Positions 25,040-33,469 of a stretch of 64,000 nt of DNA are shown one piece after another. Source of the stretch: Streptomyces glomeratus (GTDB lineage: Bacteria > Actinomycetota > Actinomycetes > Streptomycetales > Streptomycetaceae); the NCBI RefSeq assembly GCF_021462825.1, contig NZ_JAKEEB010000003.1:186001-250000 (forward strand), written 5' to 3'. Position 1 is the first letter of the stretch. Every line of letters starts with the position of its first letter. A program made the position numbers and the translations under genes. The notes beneath the pieces were generated by a model. The model was not told the origin of the DNA, ran no database searches, and worked only from the letters and a program-made list of their open reading frames with translations.

Positions 25040-26041
25040 TCACGGCCGCAGCAGGACCTTGCCGACCTGCGGGTCGCCGGACGCCACCAGCTCGATGGCC
25101 TCCGGGAACTCCGCGAGCCGCAGCTCGTGCGTGACCAGCGGCAGCGGATCGAGCAGTCCGGCGCCGAAGACCCGCACCGCGTGCGCCCAGGCGTCCGGCG
25201 GCGCCCCGAACACGGTGTGCACCTCCAGCTGCCGTACGACGAGATCGGTGGGGTCCAGTCCCTCGGCACCCGGTGCCGGGATGCCCGTGAGGACCAGGCG
25301 TCCGCCGCGCCTGGGCAGACGGGCGGCGGTGAGCGCGGCGGACGCGGACCCGGCGGCCTCGACGACGACTTCGACGCCGTCCGGGAGATCCTGGAGGGTG
25401 TGAAAGCCGGTGGCCCCGAAGCTCCGGGCCAGGGCCTCGCGTTCCCGTCCCGTGCCGACCACCAGCAGCTCGGCCGGGGACACGGCCTTGAGGAACTGCA
25501 CGGCGAACATGCCGAGCGTGCCGGTGCCGACCACCGCGACCCGCTCACCGGGCCGCGCCTTCGCCCTGAGCGCGGCGGCCGCGATGCAGGCGGCGGGTTC
25601 CAGGAGCGCGGCGGCGGTGAGATCGGCGCCGTCCGGCAGGACGTGCAGCAGGCGCGCCGGCAGTGTCAGCGTGGTGGCCATCGCGCCGGGACGGGTGAAG
25701 CCGGTCTCCTCGTACCCCGCGGTACACAGCGTCGTCTCGCCCGCGTGACAGCGGTCACAGACCTGACAGTTGCGGAAGCCCTCCCCGACCACCTTGCGGC
25801 CGACCAGCGAGCCGGGAACTCCGGCGCCGGCCGCCTCGACCGTTCCGGACCACTCGTGGCCCGGAATAAGGGGATACCGCACGTATCCCTCGGGCCGGTT
25901 GCCCTGGTACACCTCGCGGTCGCTGCCGCAGATGCCGACGGCGTGCACCCTGACCAGGGCCTCGCCGGGAGCGGGGGCGACGGGCTCGTGGGCGGCCAGA
26001 CGGTGCGTCCCCGGTGCCTCGACGACGACCGCGGTGCTCAC
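25040..26041 (-). CDS. zinc-dependent alcohol/sugar dehydrogenase (MDR family)
   Basis: 333 residues. VGICGSD and IPGHEWSGTVEAAG hold the catalytic-zinc ligands Cys and His-Glu; NCQVCDRCHAGETTLC supplies the four structural-zinc Cys. The Rossmann motif is VAVVGTGTLGMFAVQF. GTG 26039-26041 overlaps the stop of the enolase-superfamily gene (GTGA), so the two are coupled. It probably oxidises a sugar alcohol or related polyol in the same sugar-acid pathway; the substrate is inferred. Confidence 0.88.
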   Translation of the reverse strand: MSTAVVVEAPGTHRLAAHEPVAPAPGEALVRVHAVGICGSDREVYQGNRPEGYVRYPLIPGHEWSGTVEAAGAGVPGSLVGRKVVGEGFRNCQVCDRCHAGETTLCTAGYEETGFTRPGAMATTLTLPARLLHVLPDGADLTAAALLEPAACIAAAALRAKARPGERVAVVGTGTLGMFAVQFLKAVSPAELLVVGTGREREALARSFGATGFHTLQDLPDGVEVVVEAAGSASAALTAARLPRRGGRLVLTGIPAPGAEGLDPTDLVVRQLEVHTVFGAPPDAWAHAVRVFGAGLLDPLPLVTHELRLAEFPEAIELVASGDPQVGKVLLRP

Positions 26042-27195
26042 TTCCTCCCCTTCGGCCTGCGCTGCTCCCAGCCGTCGGCCCACAGGTCGAAGCGGGCCTG
26101 CTGCTGCGGGAACTCGGCCGCCGCGTCGGTGTCCAGCTCGACCCCGAGGCCGGGGGCGTCGGAGAGGCGGAAGTAGCCGTCGACGACCTCCGGAGCGCCC
26201 TTGACCACCTTCTTGATCTCCGCGTCGGCGAAGTCGTTGAAGTGCTCCAGGATCTTGAAGTTCGGCGTGGTGAAGCCGACCTGGAGACAGGCCGCGGTGA
26301 GCACGGAGCCGCCCACGTTGTGCGGGGCGACCAGCAGGTAGTGGGTCTCGGCGGTGGCGGCCAGCTTCCGGGTCTCCCAGATGCCGCCGATGTGGCCGAC
26401 GTCGGGCTGGAGGATGTCGGCGGCCTGGTTCTCGAACAGCTCCCGGAACTCGATCCGGTCGTGGATGCGCTCACCGGTGGCGACCGGCAGGTCCACTTTC
26501 TCGGCGACCTTCTTCAGTGCCTTGAGGTTCTCCGGCGGGACCGGTTCCTCCAGCCAGGCCGGCTGGAAGGGCGCCATCTCGCGGGCCAGCCGGACGGCGG
26601 TGGCGGGGGAGAAGCGCCCGTGCATCTCCAGCATCAGCTCGGTGCCGGGCCCGATCGCGTCCCGTACCGCCTCGATGAGGGAGACCGAGTAGAGGGTCTG
26701 CTCGTGGTCCAGCTCGAAGTGCCCGGTGCCGAAGGGGTCGATTTTCAGCGCCTTGTAGCCGCGGGCGACGACCTCCGCGGCGGCCTCGTGGTACGCCTCC
26801 GGGGTCCGCTCGGTGGTGTACCAGCCGTTGGCGTAGGCCTTGACCCCGTCGGTGACCTTGCCGCCGAGCAGCTGCCAGACGGGAACGCCGAGGGCCTTGC
26901 CCTTGATGTCCCAGCAGGCCATCTCGACGACCGCGATGCCGGACATGACGATCTCACCCGCACGGCCGTAGTCGCCGTACTTCATCCGGCGGACGAGATC
27001 CTCCACCGCGAACGGGTCCGAACCGAGGATGTGGTTTGTCTCCGCCTCCCGCAGATAGCCGATCAGCGCGTCGGTGTGGCCCAGCATCCGGGTCTCGCCG
27101 ACCCCGGTGACGCCCTCGTCGGTGTGCACCTGGACGTATGTCAGGTTGCGCCATGGCGTCCCGACCACGTGGGTGCCGATTCCGGTGATGCGCAC
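26038..27195 (-). CDS. enolase superfamily dehydratase (mandelate racemase/muconate lactonizing group)
   Basis: 385 residues. N-terminal capping domain (GIGTHVVGTPWRNLTYVQVHTDEGVTGVGET), then the barrel with YKALKIDPFGTGHFELD (catalytic Lys region), ELMLEMHGRF, WLEEPVPPENL and VATGERIH as successive metal ligands, and QPDVGHIGGI with APHNVGG for the Asp-His pair. This pattern fits acid-sugar dehydratases such as galactonate or related enzymes; the exact sugar cannot be told. GTG 27195 has GGAGG eight bases upstream. First gene of the operon with the dehydrogenase. Confidence 0.88.
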   Translation of the reverse strand: MRITGIGTHVVGTPWRNLTYVQVHTDEGVTGVGETRMLGHTDALIGYLREAETNHILGSDPFAVEDLVRRMKYGDYGRAGEIVMSGIAVVEMACWDIKGKALGVPVWQLLGGKVTDGVKAYANGWYTTERTPEAYHEAAAEVVARGYKALKIDPFGTGHFELDHEQTLYSVSLIEAVRDAIGPGTELMLEMHGRFSPATAVRLAREMAPFQPAWLEEPVPPENLKALKKVAEKVDLPVATGERIHDRIEFRELFENQAADILQPDVGHIGGIWETRKLAATAETHYLLVAPHNVGGSVLTAACLQVGFTTPNFKILEHFNDFADAEIKKVVKGAPEVVDGYFRLSDAPGLGVELDTDAAAEFPQQQARFDLWADGWEQRRPKGRK

Positions 27196-27212
27196 GGCGG
27201 TTGCCTCCAGCT

Positions 27213-27227
27213 GTTCGAAATGTCGAG
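27213..27227. promoter_or_regulatory. candidate IclR-type operator before the sugar-acid operon
   Basis: GTTCGAAATGTCGAG, 18 bases upstream of the dehydratase start codon (leftward gene). It matches the reverse complement of the site before the IclR gene (GTTCGAAATTTCAAC) at 12 of 15 positions. A wider imperfect dyad TTCG-N17-CGAA (27214-27238) includes it. This suggests control of both loci by one IclR regulator. Confidence 0.4.
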
Positions 27228-27393
27228 GTATGTCCGAATTGTTGGCATGGCAGTGAGGAGGGGGGTGTGGGGGTGCCCGGGTCGAACCGGTAACGGCTTC
27301 GGCAGGGAAGTCGAGAGTTTTTTCGGTCTCCCACAGAACTTTCACAGTGGGGCCTAGGAACGTGACCGGTGCGGAATCTAGTCTTCCCGCGTC

Positions 27394-28182
27394 ATGGACT
27401 ACTGCCACCCGTGCCGAAGGCACCTGAACGGCGCCCTTGCCTGCCCGGGGTGCGGCACACCGGTCGAGGAACTACGCGCGTACGCCGACGAGGACGACGC
27501 CCGTCCGTTCGGCGACGCCTTCGGCCGCGACGGGGGCGAAGCAGCCCCCGACGGCGCGGACGGGTCCGGCGAGTCGGCGGCGTCCTCCGAGGACCGTGCC
27601 GCACGGCCCGGACGGGCGCAGAACCGCCGACGCGCCCAGGGACGCGGTGTGTCCGCAGACCGTGACGGCGGCAGCGGGACCCGGGCCGGCCGCCGTGACC
27701 GCAAGGCCGCCGCGCATCGCAGGCGCCGACGGCGGGTCCTGTTCGTGGGTGCCGGGCTGCTGCTGGCGGCGGGCGGGCTGAGCCTGGCCGAACTCGGTGT
27801 CGAGGCACCGGGAAGCACCCCGAAGACCGCGACCGCGGGGGACGAGACCGCTGACGGCGCGACCGCCGAAGGGGAGACGACCGGGCCGTCCGGCGGTACG
27901 GGAGGCCAGGGCACCGGGGGTGCGGCGCCGTCGGTCTCCGCCTCCGCCTCCGCATCGCCGTCCGCGTCCGCGACGGACAAGAAGTCCGACAAGGACAAGC
28001 AGGACGCGGTCACTCCGTCGGCGACCCCGACCGGGCGCCCGGACCGCCCGGCACCTCGCCCCACGGTGACGGCGACCAAGGCCCCGAGCGCGACTCCGTC
28101 GACGCAACCGGCACCGGCGAGCCCACGCCCCGAACCCTCGCCGACGAAGACATGCAACCGGTTCCTGTGGTGGTGCACGTAG
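27394..28182 (+). CDS. Streptomyces zinc-ribbon-like membrane protein with Ser/Ala/Pro-rich extracytoplasmic tail
   Basis: 262 residues. N-terminal MDYCHPCRRHLNGALACPGCG has two CxxC knuckles like a zinc ribbon. A charged Arg-rich stretch (about 75-115) precedes one membrane helix (VLFVGAGLLLAAGGLSLAEL), and a long low-complexity tail (ASASASPSASAT, Pro/Thr/Lys-rich) ends CNRFLWWCT, with two Cys that could form a disulfide. The ATG lies only about 3 bases beyond the start expected from TAGTCT (27379-27384), so the message may be nearly leaderless. Function unknown. Confidence 0.75.
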   Translation: MDYCHPCRRHLNGALACPGCGTPVEELRAYADEDDARPFGDAFGRDGGEAAPDGADGSGESAASSEDRAARPGRAQNRRRAQGRGVSADRDGGSGTRAGRRDRKAAAHRRRRRRVLFVGAGLLLAAGGLSLAELGVEAPGSTPKTATAGDETADGATAEGETTGPSGGTGGQGTGGAAPSVSASASASPSASATDKKSDKDKQDAVTPSATPTGRPDRPAPRPTVTATKAPSATPSTQPAPASPRPEPSPTKTCNRFLWWCT

Positions 28183-28234
28183 CGCCTGCCGCGGCGCGCC
28201 CGGCGCCCCCGTCCGCCCTCGCGGTACGCGCCCG

Positions 28235-28669
28235 CTAGGCCTTCAGCATCCGGCGCAGCAGATCCCGCAGGGCCAGCTGCTCTTCGTGCGACAGTCCCGC
28301 CAGGGGTTCGCGTGCGAAGTCGAGGGAGTCCCGCAGGCTGTGGGCCAGCCGGCGGCCCTCGTCCGTCGCCGCGGCGACCTTCACCCGGCGGTCCGCCGGG
28401 TCCGGGCGGCGCTCGACCAGTCCCCGCACCTCCAGCCGGTCCACGATGCCGGTGACATTGGACGGCTCGCACTTCAGCTTCTGCGCCAGCCGCCGCATCG
28501 GCAGCGGCTCCAGCGACAGCAGGCTCAGCAGCCGCGCCTGCGCCCCGGTCAGCGCGTGCGCGCCCGCCGCCTCCTCGTACTCCTCGTGGTAGCGGGCGAC
28601 GACCGATCCGATGAGTTCCACGACCTCCAGCGTCAGGGGGTCCATGCGGGGTGTCTTCTGCTCGGCCAT
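28235..28669 (-). CDS. MarR family regulator
   Basis: 144 residues. Winged helix: TGAQARLLSLLSLEPLPMRRLAQKLKCEPSNVTGIVDRLEVRGLVERRPDPADRRVKVAAATDEGRRL. One Cys lies in the recognition region (LKCEPS), which could allow redox or electrophile sensing. It is divergent from an NADP-dependent oxidoreductase gene with a shared 140-base region carrying inverted repeats, the classic MarR-target arrangement. Confidence 0.9.
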   Translation of the reverse strand: MAEQKTPRMDPLTLEVVELIGSVVARYHEEYEEAAGAHALTGAQARLLSLLSLEPLPMRRLAQKLKCEPSNVTGIVDRLEVRGLVERRPDPADRRVKVAAATDEGRRLAHSLRDSLDFAREPLAGLSHEEQLALRDLLRRMLKA

Positions 28670-28691
28670 GGCGTCCAGGGTACCGCTTTAC

Positions 28692-28731
28692 TTGACAACC
28701 TGAAATATTGAGGAGCATCTTTGTTTCAGGT
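28692..28731. promoter_or_regulatory. MarR/oxidoreductase divergent promoter with inverted repeat
   Basis: A consensus -35 TTGACA lies at 28692-28697 on the plus strand. ACCTGAAA (28698-28705) and TTTCAGGT (28724-28731) form a perfect inverted repeat covering the spacer, -10 region and probable start, so bound MarR would block the oxidoreductase promoter. A second partial dyad, GGTACTGAAGTATTGGTACC, follows at 28729-28748. Confidence 0.55.
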
Positions 28732-28809
28732 ACTGAAGTATTGGTACCGGAGCCTTCGGTACCCGGATCGACCGAGCCGCAGCACACAGCACCCGAGGAA
28801 AGGCCCCCC

Positions 28810-29832
28810 ATGTCCGACACCCCCGCCCTCCCCGCCGTCAGCCGCGAGTGGCACCTGCTCAGCCGCCCGGTCGGCTGGCCCAAGCCCGAGGACTTCGCCC
28901 TGGTCGAGGCGGAGGTACCACAGCCGGGCGAGGGCCAGGTGCTCGTGCGGAACGAGTACGTCTCCGTCGACCCGTACATGCGCGGCAGGATGAGCGCCGC
29001 CAAGTCGTACGCCGCCCCCTACGAGCTGAACCAGCCCATGCTGGGCGGCGCGGTCGGCGAGGTCGTCGCCTCCAACGCCGAGGGCATCGAGCCCGGCGAC
29101 CACATCCTGCACTTCTTCGGCTGGCGCGAGTACGCGGTCGTGGACGCCGAGAACGCCGTCAAGGTGGACCCGGAGGCCGCGCCGCTGTCGACGTACCTCG
29201 GCGTCCTCGGCATGACCGGCCTCACGGCCTACGCCGGCCTGCTGCGCACCGCCGCCTTCAAGGAGGGCGACTCCGTCTTCGTGTCCGGTGCCGCGGGCGC
29301 CGTGGGCAGCCAGGTCGGGCAGATCGCGAAGCTGAAGGGTGCCTCCCGCGTCATCGGCTCCGCCGGCTCGGACGAGAAGGTCAAGCTGCTGCTCGAGGAG
29401 TACGGCTTCGACGCGGCCTTCAACTACAAGAGCGGGCCCGTGAGCGAGCAGCTGCGTCAGGCCGCCCCGGACGGCATCGACGTCTACTTCGACAACGTCG
29501 GCGGCGACCACCTCGAGGCCGCCATCGGTTCCCTGAACCGGGACGGCCGCATCGCGGTCTGCGGCATGATCTCGGTCTACAACAACACCGAGCCCGCCCC
29601 CGGCCCGAGGAACCTCGCCCGGCTCATCCAGACACGCGGCCGCATCGAGGGTTTCCTCGTCGGCGACCACTACGACCTCCAGCCGCAGTTCGTCCAGGAG
29701 GTCGGCCCCTGGGTCCGCTCCGGCGAGCTGAAGTACCGCGAGACCGTCGTCGAGGGCATCGAGAACAACCTGGAGGCGTTCTTCGGAGTCCTCCGCGGCG
29801 ACAACATCGGAAAGATGATCGTCAAGCTCTGA
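28810..29832 (+). CDS. NADP-dependent oxidoreductase (zinc-free MDR, CurA/leukotriene-B4-dehydrogenase-like)
   Basis: 340 residues. VSVDPYMRGRM is the signature of this group of alkenal/one reductases, followed by GMTGLTAYAGLL, VFVSGAAGAVGSQVGQIAK (NADP-binding), VIGSAGSDEK and DVYFDNVGGDHLEAA. Zinc-ligand Cys are absent. It should reduce the double bond of reactive unsaturated carbonyls using NADPH. ATG 28810 follows GAGGAAAGG-like purines. Divergent MarR regulator probably senses the same electrophiles. Confidence 0.9.
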   Translation: MSDTPALPAVSREWHLLSRPVGWPKPEDFALVEAEVPQPGEGQVLVRNEYVSVDPYMRGRMSAAKSYAAPYELNQPMLGGAVGEVVASNAEGIEPGDHILHFFGWREYAVVDAENAVKVDPEAAPLSTYLGVLGMTGLTAYAGLLRTAAFKEGDSVFVSGAAGAVGSQVGQIAKLKGASRVIGSAGSDEKVKLLLEEYGFDAAFNYKSGPVSEQLRQAAPDGIDVYFDNVGGDHLEAAIGSLNRDGRIAVCGMISVYNNTEPAPGPRNLARLIQTRGRIEGFLVGDHYDLQPQFVQEVGPWVRSGELKYRETVVEGIENNLEAFFGVLRGDNIGKMIVKL

Positions 29833-29873
29833 CGGGGCCCGTGACGTGCGCCGACCAGGGTCGTTGCGTACGA

Positions 29874-29910
29874 CGAAGGCCGCGCCCCTGGACGTGGGGC
29901 GTGGCCTTCG
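29874..29910 (+). terminator. intrinsic terminator after the oxidoreductase gene
   Basis: A 15-bp stem with one mismatch, CGAAGGCCGCGCCCC against GGGGCGTGGCCTTCG, with a seven-base loop, 41 bases after the oxidoreductase stop. Confidence 0.7.
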
Positions 29911-29965
29911 CCCCTGCCCGGCCACGGGGTCTGGCGGCTCACCACCGACTCGGTAAAGTTCCCCC

Positions 29966-30778
29966 ATGCGCGATCTTGGGGTGGGATTCGGCCGTCTGCT
30001 CGAGGGCCAGCGGTGGATGGCCCGGCACGACAGGCAGTACGGCTTCGGCCTGCTGCCCGGGCTGATAACCCTCGTGCTCTACGGGGCCGCGCTCACCGCC
30101 CTGGCCATCTGGGGCGACGACGCCGTCACCTGGGCCACCCCGTTCGCCGACGACTGGCCGAGCCCCTGGCTCGGCCTGTTCCGGGGCCTCCTCACCGTCG
30201 TCCTGTTCGCCCTCGCCCTCCTCCTCGCCGTCCTCACCTTCACCGCCGTCACCCTCCTCGTCGGCCAGCCCTTCTACGAGAGCCTCTCGGAGAGGGTCGA
30301 CCGTGACGTCTCCCCGGACGGCACCGCCCCGCAGTCGGGCCTGCCCCTCCACCGCGAGCTGTGGATCTCGGCCCGCGACAGCCTCCGCATCCTCGTCCGC
30401 GCCGCGCTCTGGGGCGTCCTGCTCTTCGCCCTCGGCTTCCTCCCGGTCGTCGGACAGACCGTCGTCCCGGTGATCGGCTTCTTCGTCACCGGCTTCTTCC
30501 TCACCGAGGAACTCACCGCCGTCGCCCTCCAGCGCCGAGGCGTCGAACTCCGCGACCGCCTCACCCTGCTGCGCTCCCGCAAGCTGCTCGTATGGGGCTT
30601 CGGCACGCCCCTCGGACTCGCCTTCCTGGTGCCCTTCGTCGCCGTCTTCCTGATGCCGGGCGCGGTCGCGGGCGCCACGCTGCTCGCCCGCGACCTGCTG
30701 GGGGAGGAGACGGCCGAGGCCCGGGACGCCGACGAGACCGCCGACGGCGACGAGGACGAGCCGGTCAGCGGCTCCTGA
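29966..30778 (+). CDS. EI24/CysZ-like membrane protein
   Basis: 270 residues with about five to six membrane segments and a charged acidic tail (EARDADETADGDEDEP). The N-terminus DLGVGFGRLLEGQRWMARHD and the segments LLVGQPFYESLSERVDR and VPVIGFFVTGFFLTEEL match the EI24 domain, to which the sulfate-uptake protein CysZ belongs; no sulfate gene is nearby, so the cargo is open. Its 3' end overlaps the end of the convergent peptidase-like gene by 14 bases. Confidence 0.85.
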   Translation: MRDLGVGFGRLLEGQRWMARHDRQYGFGLLPGLITLVLYGAALTALAIWGDDAVTWATPFADDWPSPWLGLFRGLLTVVLFALALLLAVLTFTAVTLLVGQPFYESLSERVDRDVSPDGTAPQSGLPLHRELWISARDSLRILVRAALWGVLLFALGFLPVVGQTVVPVIGFFVTGFFLTEELTAVALQRRGVELRDRLTLLRSRKLLVWGFGTPLGLAFLVPFVAVFLMPGAVAGATLLARDLLGEETAEARDADETADGDEDEPVSGS

Positions 30779-32075
30779 CCCCGGCACCGAACGTCGCGTT
30801 CGCCGCCGCCGTCACGATCGCCCGCACCTGCGCGACGATGTCCAGCCGGTTCCGCACGAACGCCGGGTCGGTGACCGCTCCGGTCGCCGGATCCGTGTTC
30901 CCCGCTCCGAACTCGAGGACCGGCGTGTGGACGTGCCCGCCCGGCAGCCGGTCGTGCAGCCCGAGCCGGTCCCGCAGCAGCGTCGCCCGGTACGCGATCT
31001 CGTTGGAGAGATAGTTGCCGCCGCCCCCGGCCCGTGCCGTCGACCCGAAGGTCGGGCCGTCCGGCCGTACGACGGGATCGCCGCCCCCCGCCGGAATCTC
31101 GGTGACCTCCGTGTGGTCGAAGACGGGGAAGCGCCCGGTGTCCGCGGACGTGATCGCGCGGTACGGGAGGGTCGTCGACGTCCACTGCGGCTGGGTGGCC
31201 GGATCGGGGACCGGGATCGTCTCCGTCCGGCCGATCCCGTCGTTGTCCGGGAACCCGCCCCGCCAGGCCCCGTTGGTCCGCTCGATGTCGAAGCGGCCGA
31301 TGCGCCCCTGGCTCACGGTCGTGAAGAGGTCCACGCGCGGCAGATGCCGCCGCAGGGTGCGCTCCACGGTCCCGTCGGCGAAGTCCTGCCAGCGCACCGG
31401 GAAGACGACGGCCTCGATGCGCGCCGGGCCGCCCGCCGTCTGGATCGTGGTGCCGTCGAGCGCGAGCGCGGTGGCCCCGGACGGGTTGGAGATACGGATG
31501 TCCCGGTCCAGCGTGAACGGGTCGAAGCCGGTGACCAGGATCCGCTTCACGGCCCTGCCGAGCGGAAAGCGGACGGAGTCCTGCCCGCGAGAGGAGACCT
31601 CCAACTCCGACAGCAACCGGGCCCGTTGCTCATCCGACAGCCCGAACTCCGGCTCCCAGGACCGCACTTCCCGGGTCATTCCCAGCCGGGCCCAGTACAG
31701 CGGCCGGTCGTCGTCGGGGCTGAGGCCCGCCCCTCCGCCACCACCTTCGCAGGGAAGCGCCTCGCGCCTTTCGCATGCGGTTGGGCCCCGCCCCTGCGCC
31801 CGCTCCACGGCCCGCCGCCACAGCAGGGACCCCTGGCGGACGACCGCGCGTTCGGCCTGCGCGTACGAGTGGGCCTCCGCGAGCGCCCGCGCCAACCGCG
31901 GTGCCATCGAGTCGAAGCCGGAGCGCCTGAGGATCTCCTGGGGAACGGCCCGGTCGAGACGCTGCTCCTCGACGGTCGCCGAGGGGGCGCTGTCCGCCGT
32001 CGCCGTGCCGGGGGCCGCGAACCCCGCGAGCAGGGCCAGTGAGAGGATGCCGATCCGAACGCGTATGGAATGCAC
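30765..32075 (-). CDS. exported pyroglutamyl-peptidase-like protein with Ser in place of catalytic Cys
   Basis: 436 residues, GTG start, N-terminal signal (IGILSLALLAGFAAPGTATA). The C-terminal half is peptidase family C15-like: KRILVTGFDPFTLD, GRIGRFDIERTNGAW (Glu of the catalytic set), GNYLSNEIAYRATL and GGHVHTPVLEFG (His near residue 383). In the third motif family enzymes have Cys (YLCN); here Ser357 stands in that place. The roughly 170-residue N-terminal extension is not part of ordinary C15 enzymes. It may be a Ser hydrolase variant or a non-catalytic relative. Confidence 0.75.
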   Translation of the reverse strand: MHSIRVRIGILSLALLAGFAAPGTATADSAPSATVEEQRLDRAVPQEILRRSGFDSMAPRLARALAEAHSYAQAERAVVRQGSLLWRRAVERAQGRGPTACERREALPCEGGGGGAGLSPDDDRPLYWARLGMTREVRSWEPEFGLSDEQRARLLSELEVSSRGQDSVRFPLGRAVKRILVTGFDPFTLDRDIRISNPSGATALALDGTTIQTAGGPARIEAVVFPVRWQDFADGTVERTLRRHLPRVDLFTTVSQGRIGRFDIERTNGAWRGGFPDNDGIGRTETIPVPDPATQPQWTSTTLPYRAITSADTGRFPVFDHTEVTEIPAGGGDPVVRPDGPTFGSTARAGGGGNYLSNEIAYRATLLRDRLGLHDRLPGGHVHTPVLEFGAGNTDPATGAVTDPAFVRNRLDIVAQVRAIVTAAANATFGAGVRSR

Positions 32076-32272
32076 GGAGGGTTGTCCTTCCGTCGCCGTG
32101 GGTGCATGCTGCCGGACGCCCCGTAGTATCGCGTGACCGACGTGACACGGGCCACGGTGCCCGGCCCCGGTTGTGAAGGGTTCGTACGAGGTTGCGGCCG
32201 GACGCCCGATCGCCGACCGCCAGGTCACCACGGCGATTAACGTCTCACCCGGGACAGGTCTCCCCACGAGCA

Positions 32273-32306
32273 GCCCCGGTCCGGGTCCTGACCCCTGGAC
32301 CGGGGC
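32273..32306 (-). terminator. terminator of the SGNH lipoprotein gene
   Basis: Perfect 10-bp stem GCCCCGGTCC (32273-32282) and GGACCGGGGC (32297-32306) just downstream of the leftward gene's TAG. A small inner pairing GGGTC/GACCC adds stability. Confidence 0.65.
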
Positions 32307-32316
32307 TTGTGACCCC

Positions 32317-33219
32317 CTAGGCCACGGGGTTCTTCGCGGTGACGGTGCGATAGGCGATCTCGGCGAGACGGGCCTGACCGTCCCGGCTCGGATGGAACCA
32401 GTCCCAGTGACTCAACTGTCCCGTCCCGAAGCGGTAGTCGAAGACCGCGTTGCCGTCGAAGCGGCACCGGCGGTCCTTGGCGCACACCTCCCTCAGGACC
32501 CGGTTGTACGCCTCCACACGCTTCTGCACCGCGTCGCGCCGCTTGGCCGCCCGGGCGTCCAGCGCGTCCGCGTCGCCCAGCATCGACGGGCAGATGCCCA
32601 GCTTCCACACCTGCTTGCCCAGCTGGCTGGTGCGGCCCTGCGACCACAGCCGCTTCAGGTTCGGCACGCTGGACACATACACCTGCGTCTTCGGCAGCGC
32701 CGCGCGCAGGCTGTCCATCGCCTCCTGGAACTGTTCGCGGAAACCGGCGACCGGGGTCATCGCGGAGACGGTGGAGCGGCAGGCGTCGTTGGCGCCCACC
32801 ATCACCGTCACCAGCTCCGGCTTCCGCGGCACGGCCTGCGCGATCTGTCCGGGCAGGTCCGCCATCCGGGCCCCGGTCACCGCGTAGTTCCAGCTGTGCC
32901 GGGCGGCCCCGGTCACCCCGAGCAGCCGTACGGCGAGACTGTCCACAACGGTGTCGCTGCCTGTCGCCCACGACGCCTGGGGACAGTCGGACAGCACGGT
33001 GCAGGCGTCGAAGCCGCGGGTGATGGAGTCGCCCACGGCGGCGATCGAGCCGGGCGAGCGGTCCCAGGCCGGAGTGGGCCGCGGGGACGGATGCGCCTGT
33101 GCGGTGCTCTCCCGGCGAACGGCCCCGTCCCCGCCGGAGGTGTCACAGCCGGCGAGCCCCAGGACGGCCGCCGCCGCGATCGCGACGACAGCCCGAGAGT
33201 GACGCCCCGCTTTCCGCAT
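32317..33219 (-). CDS. SGNH/GDSL-hydrolase lipoprotein
   Basis: 300 residues. Signal with lipobox (AAAAVLGLAGC), so it should be anchored on the outer membrane leaflet. SGNH blocks: AAVGDSITRGF (Ser), a Gly in the next block, TVMVGANDAC (Asn) and DWFHPSRDGQ (Asp/His). Several Cys pairs (FDACTVLSDC, ICPSM, REVCAKDRRC) point to disulfides typical of secreted Streptomyces lipases. Substrate may be a lipid or acetylated glycan. ATG 33219 is chosen over an upstream reading that lacks a signal. Confidence 0.88.
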   Translation of the reverse strand: MRKAGRHSRAVVAIAAAAVLGLAGCDTSGGDGAVRRESTAQAHPSPRPTPAWDRSPGSIAAVGDSITRGFDACTVLSDCPQASWATGSDTVVDSLAVRLLGVTGAARHSWNYAVTGARMADLPGQIAQAVPRKPELVTVMVGANDACRSTVSAMTPVAGFREQFQEAMDSLRAALPKTQVYVSSVPNLKRLWSQGRTSQLGKQVWKLGICPSMLGDADALDARAAKRRDAVQKRVEAYNRVLREVCAKDRRCRFDGNAVFDYRFGTGQLSHWDWFHPSRDGQARLAEIAYRTVTAKNPVA

Positions 33220-33469
33220 CCCCTGGTCCCCTCGTTCGTCATGACACGGCGGTCGGTCCGTGCACGGTTCATCCGCAGTCGTTCGGCAGCGCTTCGAACA
33301 CGCTGGGTCAGCCCCGCGTCCCCTTGGGTGAAACCTCGGGGTTCGGGAGTACCGGGACCGACGGTACGTCACACTCCTTGCCCCGTCGCACGGTAGCCTC
33401 GCCCCGTGGCCGCCCTGCCACACCCGATCCGTAAAGTTACAAGATGTCGCGGTCTGCCCGGAGGTTCAG

